NCBI RefSeq assembly: GCF_024448895.1
Contig: NZ_JAMOIC010000014.1
Location: forward strand, 62,001-126,000
Source of the DNA: Stutzerimonas stutzeri
GTDB taxonomy: Bacteria; Pseudomonadota; Gammaproteobacteria; Pseudomonadales; Pseudomonadaceae
DNA: 64,000 nucleotides
Direction of reading: 5' to 3'
The notes beneath the pieces are model-generated. The model made no database searches. It was not told the origin of the DNA and saw only the letters and a list, made by a program, of their open reading frames with translations. Made by a program: the position numbers and the translations under genes. Of this stretch, positions 10,420-19,026 are shown one piece after another. How positions within the stretch are numbered: the first letter of the stretch is position 1; the number at the start of each line of letters is the position of its first letter.

Positions 10420-11319
10420 CTAAATCACATAGACAAAGACGAACAAGCCGATCCACACCACATCCACAAAGTGCCAGTACCAGGCCGCCGCCTCGAAGCC
10501 GAAGTGCTGCTCGGGGGTGAAATGGCCGCGGAAACTGCGCACCAGCATCACCGTCAGAATGATTGCCCCCATGGTCACGTGGGCACCGTGAAAACCCGTG
10601 AGCATGAAGAAGGTCGCACCGTAAATGCCTGAGCCCAAGGTCAGCCCCAGCTCGGTATAGGCGTGGATGTACTCCTCGATCTGCAGGATCAGGAAGATTG
10701 CCCCCAGCAGCACCGTCAGGCCCAGGCCGAGCTTGAGCTGCTTGCGGTTGCCCTTGCGCAAGGCGTGGTGCGCCCAGGTCAGAGTGAAGCTGGAAGTCAC
10801 CAGCAGAATGGTGTTGATCAGCGGCAGGCCCCAGGGGCTGATGGTGCCCTCCGGCGCCGGGTAGAGTTTGGGATCGGGGTTGTTGAGCAGCGGCCAGGTG
10901 TATTCGAAACTCGGCCAGAGCATGGCGCTGACGCCCTTGTCGCCCTCGCCGCCAAGCCACGGACCAACCCAGTAGCGGATGTAGAACAGCACGCCGAAGA
11001 ACGCGAGAAAGAACATCACTTCGGAAAAGATGAACCAGCTCATGCCCCAGCGAAACGAACGATCCATCTGTGGGCTGTACAGGCCGGCGCGGCCTTCTCG
11101 GACCACCGCGCCAAACCAGCCGAACATCATGTAGGCGATCAGCAGCGCGCCGACGAAGAAGATCGCCGGCCCGCTGATCTCGTCGCGCCCGGCCTTGAGG
11201 TCATTGAACCAGCTGCCCAACCCGTAGACCGTGGTCAGCAGCGCGATCGTCCCGACGATGGGCCACTTGCTCTGCGCAGGTACGTAGTAGTTCTCGTGCG
11301 TGGTGGTCTGTTGGCTCAT
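10420..11319 (-). CDS. ctaE: Cytochrome c oxidase subunit III
   Basis: Core subunit III of the aa3-type oxidase in the inner membrane. 299 residues, seven membrane helices. Conserved segments include FSEVMFFLAFFGVLFYIRYW, the ALRKGNRKQLKLGL loop, and GFHGAHVTMGAIIL followed by AWYWHFVDVVWIGLFVFVY at the C terminus. Its ATG overlaps the ctaG stop (ATGA), so translation is coupled to the copper chaperone. Confidence 0.95.
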   Translation of the reverse strand: MSQQTTTHENYYVPAQSKWPIVGTIALLTTVYGLGSWFNDLKAGRDEISGPAIFFVGALLIAYMMFGWFGAVVREGRAGLYSPQMDRSFRWGMSWFIFSEVMFFLAFFGVLFYIRYWVGPWLGGEGDKGVSAMLWPSFEYTWPLLNNPDPKLYPAPEGTISPWGLPLINTILLVTSSFTLTWAHHALRKGNRKQLKLGLGLTVLLGAIFLILQIEEYIHAYTELGLTLGSGIYGATFFMLTGFHGAHVTMGAIILTVMLVRSFRGHFTPEQHFGFEAAAWYWHFVDVVWIGLFVFVYVI

Positions 11320-11894
11320 TGCAGACTCTCCTTGGCCACCACCACGGACGCCTGGGCAGCGGCGACTGGAGGTTGGCGAGACGTGATGTCGAACAGGGTG
11401 TAGGCAAGCGTCAGATGACGCACATCGGCGGGCAGATCCTGGTCGACGATGAAGCGCACCGGCATTTCGATACGCTCACCGGGTTGCAGGACCTGCTGGG
11501 TAAAGCAGAAGCATTCGGTCTTGTGAAAATAGGCGGCGGCCTTGGATGGGGACACGCTGGGTACCGCCTGCGCCGTCATGGGTTTGTCGGTCGGGTTGTA
11601 GGCGATGAAGCGCATCTCCCGACTGGAACCTGGATTCACGCTGAGCTGGTCGGCTATTGGCTTGAATTCCCACAGCATTCCCGAGGCATTGGTGGCGAGA
11701 AACTGCACGCGCACCTCCCGCGCCTCGTTGACTTTTTGCGTGCCGCTATAAGCGCCCGCCGTCTTGCCGTTGATGCCGAACGCCTGGCACATCACGTCAT
11801 AGATCGGCACCAGCGCGAATCCAAAGGCGAACATCGCCACGACCACCAGCAGCAGTCGCCCGATCAGGCGCCCCAGGGGCAGCTCAGCCTTCAT
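11316..11894 (-). CDS. ctaG: Cytochrome c oxidase assembly protein CtaG/Cox11
   Basis: Cox11-type chaperone that delivers copper to CuB of subunit I. 192 residues, with one N-terminal membrane helix (about residues 10-32) and a periplasmic Ig-like domain. The copper-binding CFCF motif is visible in FHKTECFCFTQQVL, and the juxtamembrane cysteine lies in IYDVMCQAFG. It sits between ctaD and ctaE, 17 bases after the ctaD stop. Confidence 0.95.
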   Translation of the reverse strand: MKAELPLGRLIGRLLLVVVAMFAFGFALVPIYDVMCQAFGINGKTAGAYSGTQKVNEAREVRVQFLATNASGMLWEFKPIADQLSVNPGSSREMRFIAYNPTDKPMTAQAVPSVSPSKAAAYFHKTECFCFTQQVLQPGERIEMPVRFIVDQDLPADVRHLTLAYTLFDITSRQPPVAAAQASVVVAKESLQ

Positions 11895-11911
11895 GGCGAA
11901 TACTCGACAGG

Positions 11912-13540
11912 CTAGTCATGCTTGGGGCCGGTACGGTGTTCATGCAATTCCTCCACGCTCGGCGGCACGCTGAAGGTGTGATACGGCGCTGGCGAAGGCA
12001 CGCTCCACTCCAGGCCTTCGGCGCCATCCCAGGGCTTGGCCGCAGCAGCAGGGCCGCCGCGAATGCACTTGATGACGATGAACAGGAACAGGAGCTGCGT
12101 CGCGCCGAACATGAAGGCGCCGATGCTTGAGACCATGTTGAAGTTGGCGAACATCATGTTGTAGTCGGGGATACGCCGCGGCATGCCGGCGAGCCCGACG
12201 AAGTGCATGGGGAAGAACGCCAGGTTCATGCCGACGAAGCTCATCCAGAAATGCAGCTTGGCCAGGGTTTCGTCGTACATGTGCCCGGTCCACTTGGGCA
12301 GCCAGTAATAAGCCGAGGCAAAGATGCCGAAAATCGCACCGGGCACCAGCACGTAGTGGAAGTGCGCCACCACGAAGTAGGTGTCGTGGTACTGGAAGTC
12401 CGCCGGGGCGATGGCCAGCATCAGGCCGGAGAAGCCGCCGATGGTGAAGAGGATGACGAACGCCACGGCAAACAGCATCGGCGCCTCGAAGGTCAGCGAT
12501 CCCCGCCACATGGTCGCCACCCAGTTGAACACCTTCACGCCAGTGGGCACCGCGATCAACATCGTCGCGTACATGAAGAACAGCTCGCCGGTCAGCGGGA
12601 TGCCAACGGTGAACATGTGGTGCGACCAGACGATGAACGAGAGGAAGGCGATCGCCGCTGTGGCATAGACCATCGAGGTGTAGCCGAACAGCGGCTTGCG
12701 CGAGAACGCCGGGATGATCGAGCTGACCGCGCCGAATGCCGGCAGGATCATGATGTACACCTCGGGGTGACCGAAGAACCAGAACACGTGCTGGAACAGC
12801 ACCGGATCACCGCCGCCGGCCGCGCTGAAGAAGCTGGTGCCGAAGTGGATGTCCATCAGCATCATCGTTACCACGCCCGCCAGCACCGGCATTACCGCAA
12901 TCAGTAGGAAGGCCGTGATCAGCCAGGTCCAGACGAACAGCGGCATCTTCATCAGCGTCATGCCGGGCGCGCGCAGGTTGAGGATGGTGGCGACCACGTT
13001 GATCGCCCCCATGATCGAACTGATGCCCATGAGGTGAATGGCAAAAATGAAGAAGGTCACGGATTCGGGCGCGTAGGTCGTCGACAGCGGCGCGTAGAAG
13101 GTCCAGCCGAAGTTGGGCCCGCCGCCCTCCATGAACAGCGTCGAGACAAGCAAGCCGAACGCAGCCGGCAACAGCCAGAAGCTGAAGTTGTTCATCCGCG
13201 GCAGCGCCATGTCCGGCGCGCCGATCATCAACGGGATCATCCAGTTGGCGAGGCCGACGAAGGCCGGCATCACCGCGCCGAACACCATGATCAGGCCGTG
13301 CATAGTGGTCATCTGGTTGAAGAATTCCGGCTGCACGATCTGCAGGCCCGGCTGGAACAGCTCGGCGCGGATGACCATCGCCATCGAACCGCCCAGCAGG
13401 AACGCGCAGAAGCTGAACCACAGGTACATCGAGCCGATGTCCTTGTGGTTGGTGGTCAACAGCCAGCGGGATAACCCTTTGGCCGGGCCATGGTGGTGGT
13501 CATGCCCGGCATGACCATGATCGTCGATCACTGCACTCAT
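11912..13540 (-). CDS. ctaD: Cytochrome c oxidase subunit I
   Basis: Catalytic haem a/a3-CuB subunit. 542 residues, twelve helices. Visible ligands are the haem a histidine in MTTMHGLIMVF, the CuB histidine and cross-linked tyrosine in FFGHPEVYIMILP, the CuB pair in IVWSHHMFTVG, and the haem ligands in VVAHFHYVLVPG. A histidine-rich N terminus (HGHAGHDHHHG) may buffer copper. I chose ATG 13540, which lies 8 bases after AGGAG; the GTG three codons upstream sits directly against the ribosome site. It follows ctaC in the operon. Confidence 0.96.
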   Translation of the reverse strand: MSAVIDDHGHAGHDHHHGPAKGLSRWLLTTNHKDIGSMYLWFSFCAFLLGGSMAMVIRAELFQPGLQIVQPEFFNQMTTMHGLIMVFGAVMPAFVGLANWMIPLMIGAPDMALPRMNNFSFWLLPAAFGLLVSTLFMEGGGPNFGWTFYAPLSTTYAPESVTFFIFAIHLMGISSIMGAINVVATILNLRAPGMTLMKMPLFVWTWLITAFLLIAVMPVLAGVVTMMLMDIHFGTSFFSAAGGGDPVLFQHVFWFFGHPEVYIMILPAFGAVSSIIPAFSRKPLFGYTSMVYATAAIAFLSFIVWSHHMFTVGIPLTGELFFMYATMLIAVPTGVKVFNWVATMWRGSLTFEAPMLFAVAFVILFTIGGFSGLMLAIAPADFQYHDTYFVVAHFHYVLVPGAIFGIFASAYYWLPKWTGHMYDETLAKLHFWMSFVGMNLAFFPMHFVGLAGMPRRIPDYNMMFANFNMVSSIGAFMFGATQLLFLFIVIKCIRGGPAAAAKPWDGAEGLEWSVPSPAPYHTFSVPPSVEELHEHRTGPKHD

Positions 13541-13554
13541 CGCCGCCACTCCTC

Positions 13555-14688
13555 TTATTGACTGGCTTCTTCGGCCTGTTTGAAGTCGAGCACGTCTTTC
13601 GGCGTGACCATGTCGCCCGTGTCGTTACCCCAGGCGTGTCGCTCGTAGGTCACCACCGCAGCGATGTCCACTTCCGAGAGTTGCGGGCCGAATGCCGGCA
13701 TCGAGCTGCCCTTCTTGCCATTCACCACAATCCCGATATGAGCAGCTGCGTCACCGGTGGCGATGGGGGACCCCTTCAGTGCCGGGAACATCGGCGGCAG
13801 ACCTTCGCCATTGGCCTGGTGGCAGCTGGAGCAGTTGGTCTGGTAAACCTTCTCGCCGCGCTCGACCAGCTCCTCGAGCGTCCATTCCTTGCTGGTCAGC
13901 TCGGCGATCTTGGCGGCTTCGGCTTTCTTCTCGCCAAGCCAGGCGGCGTAGTCTTCCTGGGACTTGACCTCTACCACCACGGGCATGAAACCGTGGTCCT
14001 TGCCGCACAGCTCGGTGCACTGGCCGCGGTAGATGCCGGGCTCCTCGACGCGCGTCCAGGATTCGTTGATGAAGCCGGGGATGGCGTCTTTCTTGACTGC
14101 TAGGTCCGGCACCCACCAGGAATGGATGACGTCCGCGGCGGTGATCAGAAAGCGCACCTTGGCGCCGACCGGGATCACCAGGGGCTCATCGACCTCGAGC
14201 AGGTAGTTTTCGCCCTTGGGGGCCAAGTTGTTGATCTCGTCACGCGGCGTGGTGAGGTTGCTGAAGAACTCGACGTCCTCACCCAGGTACTTGTAGTGCC
14301 ATTTCCACTGATAGCCGGTGATCTGGATATCCACATCCGATTCGGTGGAGTCGTAGATGTGGATCAACGTGCGGGTGGCCGGCACCGCCATGCCGACAAG
14401 AATCAACAGAGGAATGATGGTCCAGAGGACTTCGACCTTGGTGTTCTCGTGGAAATGCGCCGACTCCAGCCGCTTGGAGCGACGGTGAGCGAACATCGAC
14501 CAGAACATTACCGCGAACACCAGCACGCCGATGATCACGCAGATCCAGAAGATGGTCATGTGCAGATCGAAAACGGAGCGGCTGACGTCTGTGGCACCGG
14601 AACGCATATTCACGTCCCAGGCCGCCTGCGCCTGGCTGAATAGCGAACACAATCCAATCCCCATCCAGGCTCGTGGATGTCGCGACAT
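13555..14688 (-). CDS. ctaC: Cytochrome c oxidase subunit II with C-terminal cytochrome c domain
   Basis: CuA subunit of a caa3-type oxidase. 377 residues, with a signal peptide ending QAQAAW, two membrane helices (about 45-65 and 90-110) and the CuA cupredoxin domain with ligands in YRGQCTELCGKDHGFMPV. A haem-c domain follows with CSSCH (about residues 285-290) and a distal methionine in SSMPAFG. The fused cytochrome c domain means electrons may enter from soluble cytochrome c or a membrane donor. AAGGGGAA lies before the ATG. It is the first gene of the oxidase operon, with 208 bases of non-coding DNA upstream. Confidence 0.95.
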   Translation of the reverse strand: MSRHPRAWMGIGLCSLFSQAQAAWDVNMRSGATDVSRSVFDLHMTIFWICVIIGVLVFAVMFWSMFAHRRSKRLESAHFHENTKVEVLWTIIPLLILVGMAVPATRTLIHIYDSTESDVDIQITGYQWKWHYKYLGEDVEFFSNLTTPRDEINNLAPKGENYLLEVDEPLVIPVGAKVRFLITAADVIHSWWVPDLAVKKDAIPGFINESWTRVEEPGIYRGQCTELCGKDHGFMPVVVEVKSQEDYAAWLGEKKAEAAKIAELTSKEWTLEELVERGEKVYQTNCSSCHQANGEGLPPMFPALKGSPIATGDAAAHIGIVVNGKKGSSMPAFGPQLSEVDIAAVVTYERHAWGNDTGDMVTPKDVLDFKQAEEASQ

Positions 14689-14896
14689 TGCGGGTTCCCC
14701 TTATGGTTCTTGTTATCCCGCCGACCGCCTGTCCGGCCGCAGAGCTGAGCAAAACGCTCGCTACGACAGCCTGACCACGCTCCGATCTGGCTCCCCCCAA
14801 TTCCTGGTTGCCAGTCCTCGCTTTGCACGCGCAGTCGGAATCAATCGGTACGCTTACGATCGGAGTATAGACAGCGATCCCGGACTGGCAATTTAG

Positions 14897-15163
14897 TCAG
14901 GTACCAGGGCTCGCTTCGGCCTGTGCCGCATCGTGGTCGTTCTTCTTCACGCCACGGATATTCATCAGCGCCAGGCACACCTGCAGTGTGATCAACGCCC
15001 AGGCCTCGGCATGCCAGCCCCAGATCACCCAGAGCAGATTGCTCAGCAGAAAACACCAGAAACCGACGGTGCGGCGGCGCGGCTTCAGTGAGCCAATCAG
15101 CCAGGCTGCCAGTACCGTCACCACCATTGCCGGCCATTGCAGCAGATCGATAAAGACTTCCAA
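14897..15163 (-). CDS. Small two-helix membrane protein downstream of SulP
   Basis: 88 residues with two or three hydrophobic segments (about 7-25, 33-50 and 52-72) and a hydrophilic tail (KKNDHDAAQAE). I chose the TTG at 15163 because GGAGG lies 6 bases before it and the frame upstream has no family features. By position it corresponds to the unnamed gene between the SulP transporter and coxB in PAO1 (PA0104 by memory). Function unknown; it may be co-transcribed with the transporter and carbonic anhydrase. Confidence 0.6.
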   Translation of the reverse strand: MEVFIDLLQWPAMVVTVLAAWLIGSLKPRRRTVGFWCFLLSNLLWVIWGWHAEAWALITLQVCLALMNIRGVKKNDHDAAQAEASPGT

Positions 15164-15273
15164 CTCAGTCCTCCAGAACGAACAGCAGCGCACCGGGACC
15201 ACCGATGCGCTGCTGGCAGAAAGGCGCGCCGAACGCACGCCTGTGTCTGAAGATCAGGGGCTCGCCGCTGTGA

Positions 15274-16815
15274 TTAGTTCCCCTCCGATAGCGCGCCGAG
15301 ATATGCAGCCTGTCGGCGCCCACCTTCCACCCGTCGGACCAATGCCCGTGGCTCGATGACCAGCCGAGCGCCGTTGCCCTTGTTAGAGCGCTGCCACTCG
15401 TCCAGCAGCTCCATGCAGGCGTGGTCGATATAGCGCAGATGCTCCATCGGCACATGCAGCCAGGCGTCTTGCGGCACCCCTGCCAGCGCGCGCGACAGCT
15501 GCGGCACTTTGAGAAAGGTCGCCGCGCCCTGCATGCGCAACTCGACCCGACGTCCGTCTTGAACCAAATTGATTTTCAAGCGCGAAGCCTGCCAGGCCAG
15601 CTGCATCAGCGTCAGGGCGAAGCCCACCAGCACACCCGTCAACAGGTCGGTGGCGACGATGGTCAGTGCAGTGGCGACATGGATGAGCATGGCCATGCGG
15701 CCGTAACGGCCCAACTGGCGCAGCGCTTTCAGGTCGATCAGCTTGAGCCCGGTATAGACCAGAACGCCAGCCAGGCTCGCCACGGGAATGCGCTCTAGCA
15801 GCGCAGCGAGCAGCACCACGGCCGCCAGCAGCCAGACCGCATGCAGCATGGCCGAAAACCGGGTCCGGGCACCTGCCTGTACGTTGGCCGAGCTGCGCAC
15901 GATCACGCCAGTCATCGGCAGCGCGCCGAGCAGCCCGCAGAGCATGTTGCCGATGCCCTGCGCCGAGAGCTCACGGTCAAAGTCGGCTCTCGGCCCCTGA
16001 TGCATGCGATCGACCGCAGCAGCGGACAACAGCGTTTCGGCACTGGCGATAAAAGCCACGGCCAATGCCGCAACCAGCAGACCGGGGTCGGCGAAGGCCA
16101 GCAGATCGGCCGGCCGCAGCCAGGTAATGGCATCGGCAAGGTTGTCCGGCGCCTCGACACGGCGCACGTCGAGCCCCATCCACAAGCCCACCAGCGTTGC
16201 CGCCGCGACGCCCAGCAATGCGCCAGGAAGTAAACGCAACCGTTGCGGCTTCAACAGATCCCACGCCCACATGCAGGCGATGGTCAGCAGCCCCAGAGAC
16301 TCCGCAACCAGGCCGTCACCATCTCCTGCAAACGGCAGCGCTGCCCACAACGCGGCGGGGAACGCACTGAGGTTATCCAGCCCCGACGCTTGCGGCCTGG
16401 CATCCATCATCACGTGCAGCTGTGAAAGCACGATCAGAATGCCGATACCGGCCAACATTCCGTAGACCACCGCAGGTGCCGTGACCCGGAACCAGCACCC
16501 CAGTTTCAGACGCCCCGCCAGCAGCTGAAGCGCACCGGCTAGCAGCAGGATCGGCCCAAGCATGGCCGCGCCATATTGCTGCACAAGCTCGAACACCAGC
16601 ACCGTCAGGCCGGCAGCCGGACCGCTGACTTGCAGCGGCGCGCCTGAGAGCCAGCCCACCACCAGCCCACCGATGATGCCAGTCACCACGCCCTTCGCCG
16701 GCGGCATGCCGGACGCGATGGCAATGCCCATGCACAGCGGCAGCGCCACCAGAAAAACCACCACCGACGCCATGAGATCGCGTGGCAGGGTTGCTTTGAT
16801 CGTTTCTGCATTCAT
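15274..16815 (-). CDS. SulP family inorganic anion transporter
   Basis: SLC26/SulP membrane transporter, about 513 residues. The N-terminal membrane domain opens with LPRDLMASVVVFLVALPLCMGIAIASG, the family hallmark. A C-terminal STAS-like domain is only partly kept (about residues 420-500, RRVELRMQGAATFLKVPQL). ATG 16815 follows GAGG by about 8 bases; the GTG at 16833 is less likely. Family substrates include sulfate, bicarbonate and dicarboxylates. Here the beta-carbonic anhydrase gene lies 86 bases upstream on the same strand, so bicarbonate is the favoured substrate, by inference. Confidence 0.88.
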   Translation of the reverse strand: MNAETIKATLPRDLMASVVVFLVALPLCMGIAIASGMPPAKGVVTGIIGGLVVGWLSGAPLQVSGPAAGLTVLVFELVQQYGAAMLGPILLLAGALQLLAGRLKLGCWFRVTAPAVVYGMLAGIGILIVLSQLHVMMDARPQASGLDNLSAFPAALWAALPFAGDGDGLVAESLGLLTIACMWAWDLLKPQRLRLLPGALLGVAAATLVGLWMGLDVRRVEAPDNLADAITWLRPADLLAFADPGLLVAALAVAFIASAETLLSAAAVDRMHQGPRADFDRELSAQGIGNMLCGLLGALPMTGVIVRSSANVQAGARTRFSAMLHAVWLLAAVVLLAALLERIPVASLAGVLVYTGLKLIDLKALRQLGRYGRMAMLIHVATALTIVATDLLTGVLVGFALTLMQLAWQASRLKINLVQDGRRVELRMQGAATFLKVPQLSRALAGVPQDAWLHVPMEHLRYIDHACMELLDEWQRSNKGNGARLVIEPRALVRRVEGGRRQAAYLGALSEGN

Positions 16816-16901
16816 TAATAAATCCTCGGACACACCATGGCGCGCTTGTCATCGCGCCCGGTGGATGGCGATACGGGTCGGCATCACCGACAGCGAATGG
16901 C

Positions 16902-17636
16902 TTAGGCCTGCAGATAGCGCGGCGCAGGCGTGGCCACTGGCATGGGTCCGTCACCGTCGAGCGGCGCGAAACGGCCGGCGCTGGCGTCGTACGCGAGGAT
17001 TTCACTGGTCTCAATGCAATACACCCAACCATGAATCGACAGCTGGCCACCCGCCAGCCGGGCAGCCACGGAGGGATGGGTACGCAAGTGGTCGAGCTGA
17101 GCGACGACGTTCTCCTCGGTGAGCACTCCGAGTGACTCTTCGACCGCACAGTTGCAGTTGGCCTCGACCATGCTGCGCGCTACCTCGCAGTGCCGCAGCC
17201 AAGCCTTTACGGTTGGCATCCGCTGCAGCCCGTCAGGGTTGAGCACCGCTTTCATCGCGCCGCAATCGGAGTGGCCGCAGATGATGATGTGCTGCACGTT
17301 GAGCGCCATCACCGCGTATTCGATGGCGCTGGAGACGCCGCCATTCATCTGCCCGTAAGGCGGCACCACGTTACCGACGTTGCGGGTGACGAACAGATCG
17401 CCTGGCGAACTCTGGGTAATCAGCTCTGGAACAATGCGCGAGTCGGCACAGGTGATGAACATCGCACGCGGTTGCTGGGCCTTTGCCAGCCGCGCGAACA
17501 GCGCTTGCTGTTCGGGGTAGACCTCGGTACGGAAGCGGCGAAAGCCATCGACGAGATGAGCGAAGGACTCATCGGCGCTTTCGCCGCGCGCCCGTAATTG
17601 GGCTGGCTCGACACGAGCAGTGCTTGAGTGACGCAT
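16902..17636 (-). CDS. Beta-class carbonic anhydrase
   Basis: Cytoplasmic zinc enzyme interconverting carbon dioxide and bicarbonate. 244 residues. Zinc ligands are C and D/R in FITCADSRIVPE and H/C in ICGHSDCGAMKA. The SPGDLFVTRNVGN strand is also typical. ATG 17636 follows AGGAG by about 9 bases; the further frame starts at a TTG without support. It lies upstream of the SulP gene on the same strand, likely one transcript. Confidence 0.93.
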   Translation of the reverse strand: MRHSSTARVEPAQLRARGESADESFAHLVDGFRRFRTEVYPEQQALFARLAKAQQPRAMFITCADSRIVPELITQSSPGDLFVTRNVGNVVPPYGQMNGGVSSAIEYAVMALNVQHIIICGHSDCGAMKAVLNPDGLQRMPTVKAWLRHCEVARSMVEANCNCAVEESLGVLTEENVVAQLDHLRTHPSVAARLAGGQLSIHGWVYCIETSEILAYDASAGRFAPLDGDGPMPVATPAPRYLQA

Positions 17637-17841
17637 GGGGCTGGTCTCCTGATGCAGGGGCAAGGCGCGCCAGGGTCAGGAGGCCGACTAGCAGCCCCGT
17701 GACTGCCTGGTCACATTTGCCACGAGGCTAATCAGCGAGACTTAAGTGAAACTGAACGAACCGCTCTAGAACGGCATTTACAGACGAGTGACCGATTGCC
17801 GAATGATGGCACCCGTCACCCGCCTGCGTGGTGACCATCCT

Positions 17842-18912
17842 TCAGAGCAGCGACATCTGCGAGCCCGGCACGGCGAAACGGCTGCAATCCAGCCCATCGT
17901 TCTGGTTACGACGGTTGTAGCCCAGCCGCTTGCAGGCCAGTTGAAAACGTTGGGCGAGCAGCTGGGCGAACTGCCCTTCACCGCGCATGCGGCTGCCGAA
18001 ACGGCTGTCGTAATCCTTACCGCCGCGCGACTGCCGGACCAGGCTCATCACATGGGCGGCCCGCTGCGGAAAATGCTCCTGCAGCCACTCATCGAACAGT
18101 GTCGCCACTTCGTGCGGCAACCGCAGCAGCACATAGCCAGCCGAGCGCGCACCGGCTTCCCGCGCTGCTTCGAGCATGCGTTCCAGCTCCATGTCGTTGA
18201 TCATCGGAATCATCGGCGCGCACATCACGCTCACCGGCACGCCTGCCTGATGCAGCGTGCGCAACACGCGCAGCCGCGCCGAAGGCGACGCCGCGCGCGG
18301 CTCCATGATGCGTTTGAGCTCGTCATCCAGCGTGGTCAGGCTGACCGAAACGCTGACCAGTCGCTGCTCGGCCAGCGGCACCAGCAGATCGAGATCGCGC
18401 AGCACCAGCGAACCCTTGGTGATGATGTGTACCGGGTGCTTGAAGCGCAGCAGGATTTCCAGCGCCTGACGCGTCAGCTGTTGCTCGCGTTCGAGTGGCT
18501 GATAGGCATCGGTGTTTACCCCCAGCGCGATGGGCTGCGGCACGTAGCCGGGTTTGGAGAGTTCCTGCTCAAGGCGCTCGGCGAGGTTGGTCTTGGCGAT
18601 CAGCCGTGTTTCGAAATCAATACCGGGCGACATATCCCAGTACGCGTGGCTCGGCCGCGCGAAACAGTAGATGCAGCCGTGCTCACAGCCCCGATAGGGG
18701 TTCACAGAACGGTCGAAGCCCACGTCTGGCGACTGGTTACGGGTAAGCACGCTCTTGGCCGTCTCGAACCGGACTTCGGTAGCGCGCGTTGGCGGCACGT
18801 CTTGTTCCCAGCCGTCGTCATACGCCTCGCTGCGGGTCGGGGCGAAACGGTTGTCCGGATTGATCGCGGTGCCGCGGCCGCGCAGCGTGGAGAGGGGTAT
18901 GTGATGAGACAT
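17842..18912 (-). CDS. PA0069-family radical SAM protein
   Basis: 356-residue radical SAM enzyme. The cluster-binding CxxxCxxC is in YRGCEHGCIYCFARPSH near residue 75, followed by a TIM-barrel-like domain similar to spore photoproduct lyase relatives. Substrate unknown. A perfect LexA-type box lies 17 bases upstream of the start, so induction by DNA damage is likely. From memory, the P. aeruginosa orthologue PA0069 was listed among LexA-controlled genes, which suggests a repair role. Monocistronic by spacing. Confidence 0.88.
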   Translation of the reverse strand: MSHHIPLSTLRGRGTAINPDNRFAPTRSEAYDDGWEQDVPPTRATEVRFETAKSVLTRNQSPDVGFDRSVNPYRGCEHGCIYCFARPSHAYWDMSPGIDFETRLIAKTNLAERLEQELSKPGYVPQPIALGVNTDAYQPLEREQQLTRQALEILLRFKHPVHIITKGSLVLRDLDLLVPLAEQRLVSVSVSLTTLDDELKRIMEPRAASPSARLRVLRTLHQAGVPVSVMCAPMIPMINDMELERMLEAAREAGARSAGYVLLRLPHEVATLFDEWLQEHFPQRAAHVMSLVRQSRGGKDYDSRFGSRMRGEGQFAQLLAQRFQLACKRLGYNRRNQNDGLDCSRFAVPGSQMSLL

Positions 18913-18928
18913 AAGCGGCGCCTGTATA

Positions 18929-18944
18929 CTGTTTATGCATACAG
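18929..18944 (-). promoter_or_regulatory. LexA (SOS) box upstream of the radical SAM gene
   Basis: On the minus strand the 16-mer CTGTATGCATAAACAG matches the gammaproteobacterial LexA consensus CTGT-N8-ACAG exactly. It is embedded in a larger near-palindrome (GTATACTGT...ACAGTATAC). It sits 17-32 bases before the ATG at 18912, in a position to cover the promoter or early transcript. Confidence 0.85.
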
Positions 18945-19026
18945 TATACGGTCATATTCAGCGCCTGCCTCGGCTTCCGACAAACGAGGCTTAACGTCAC
19001 CAATGATCATCGTGGAGCTGACGCGA

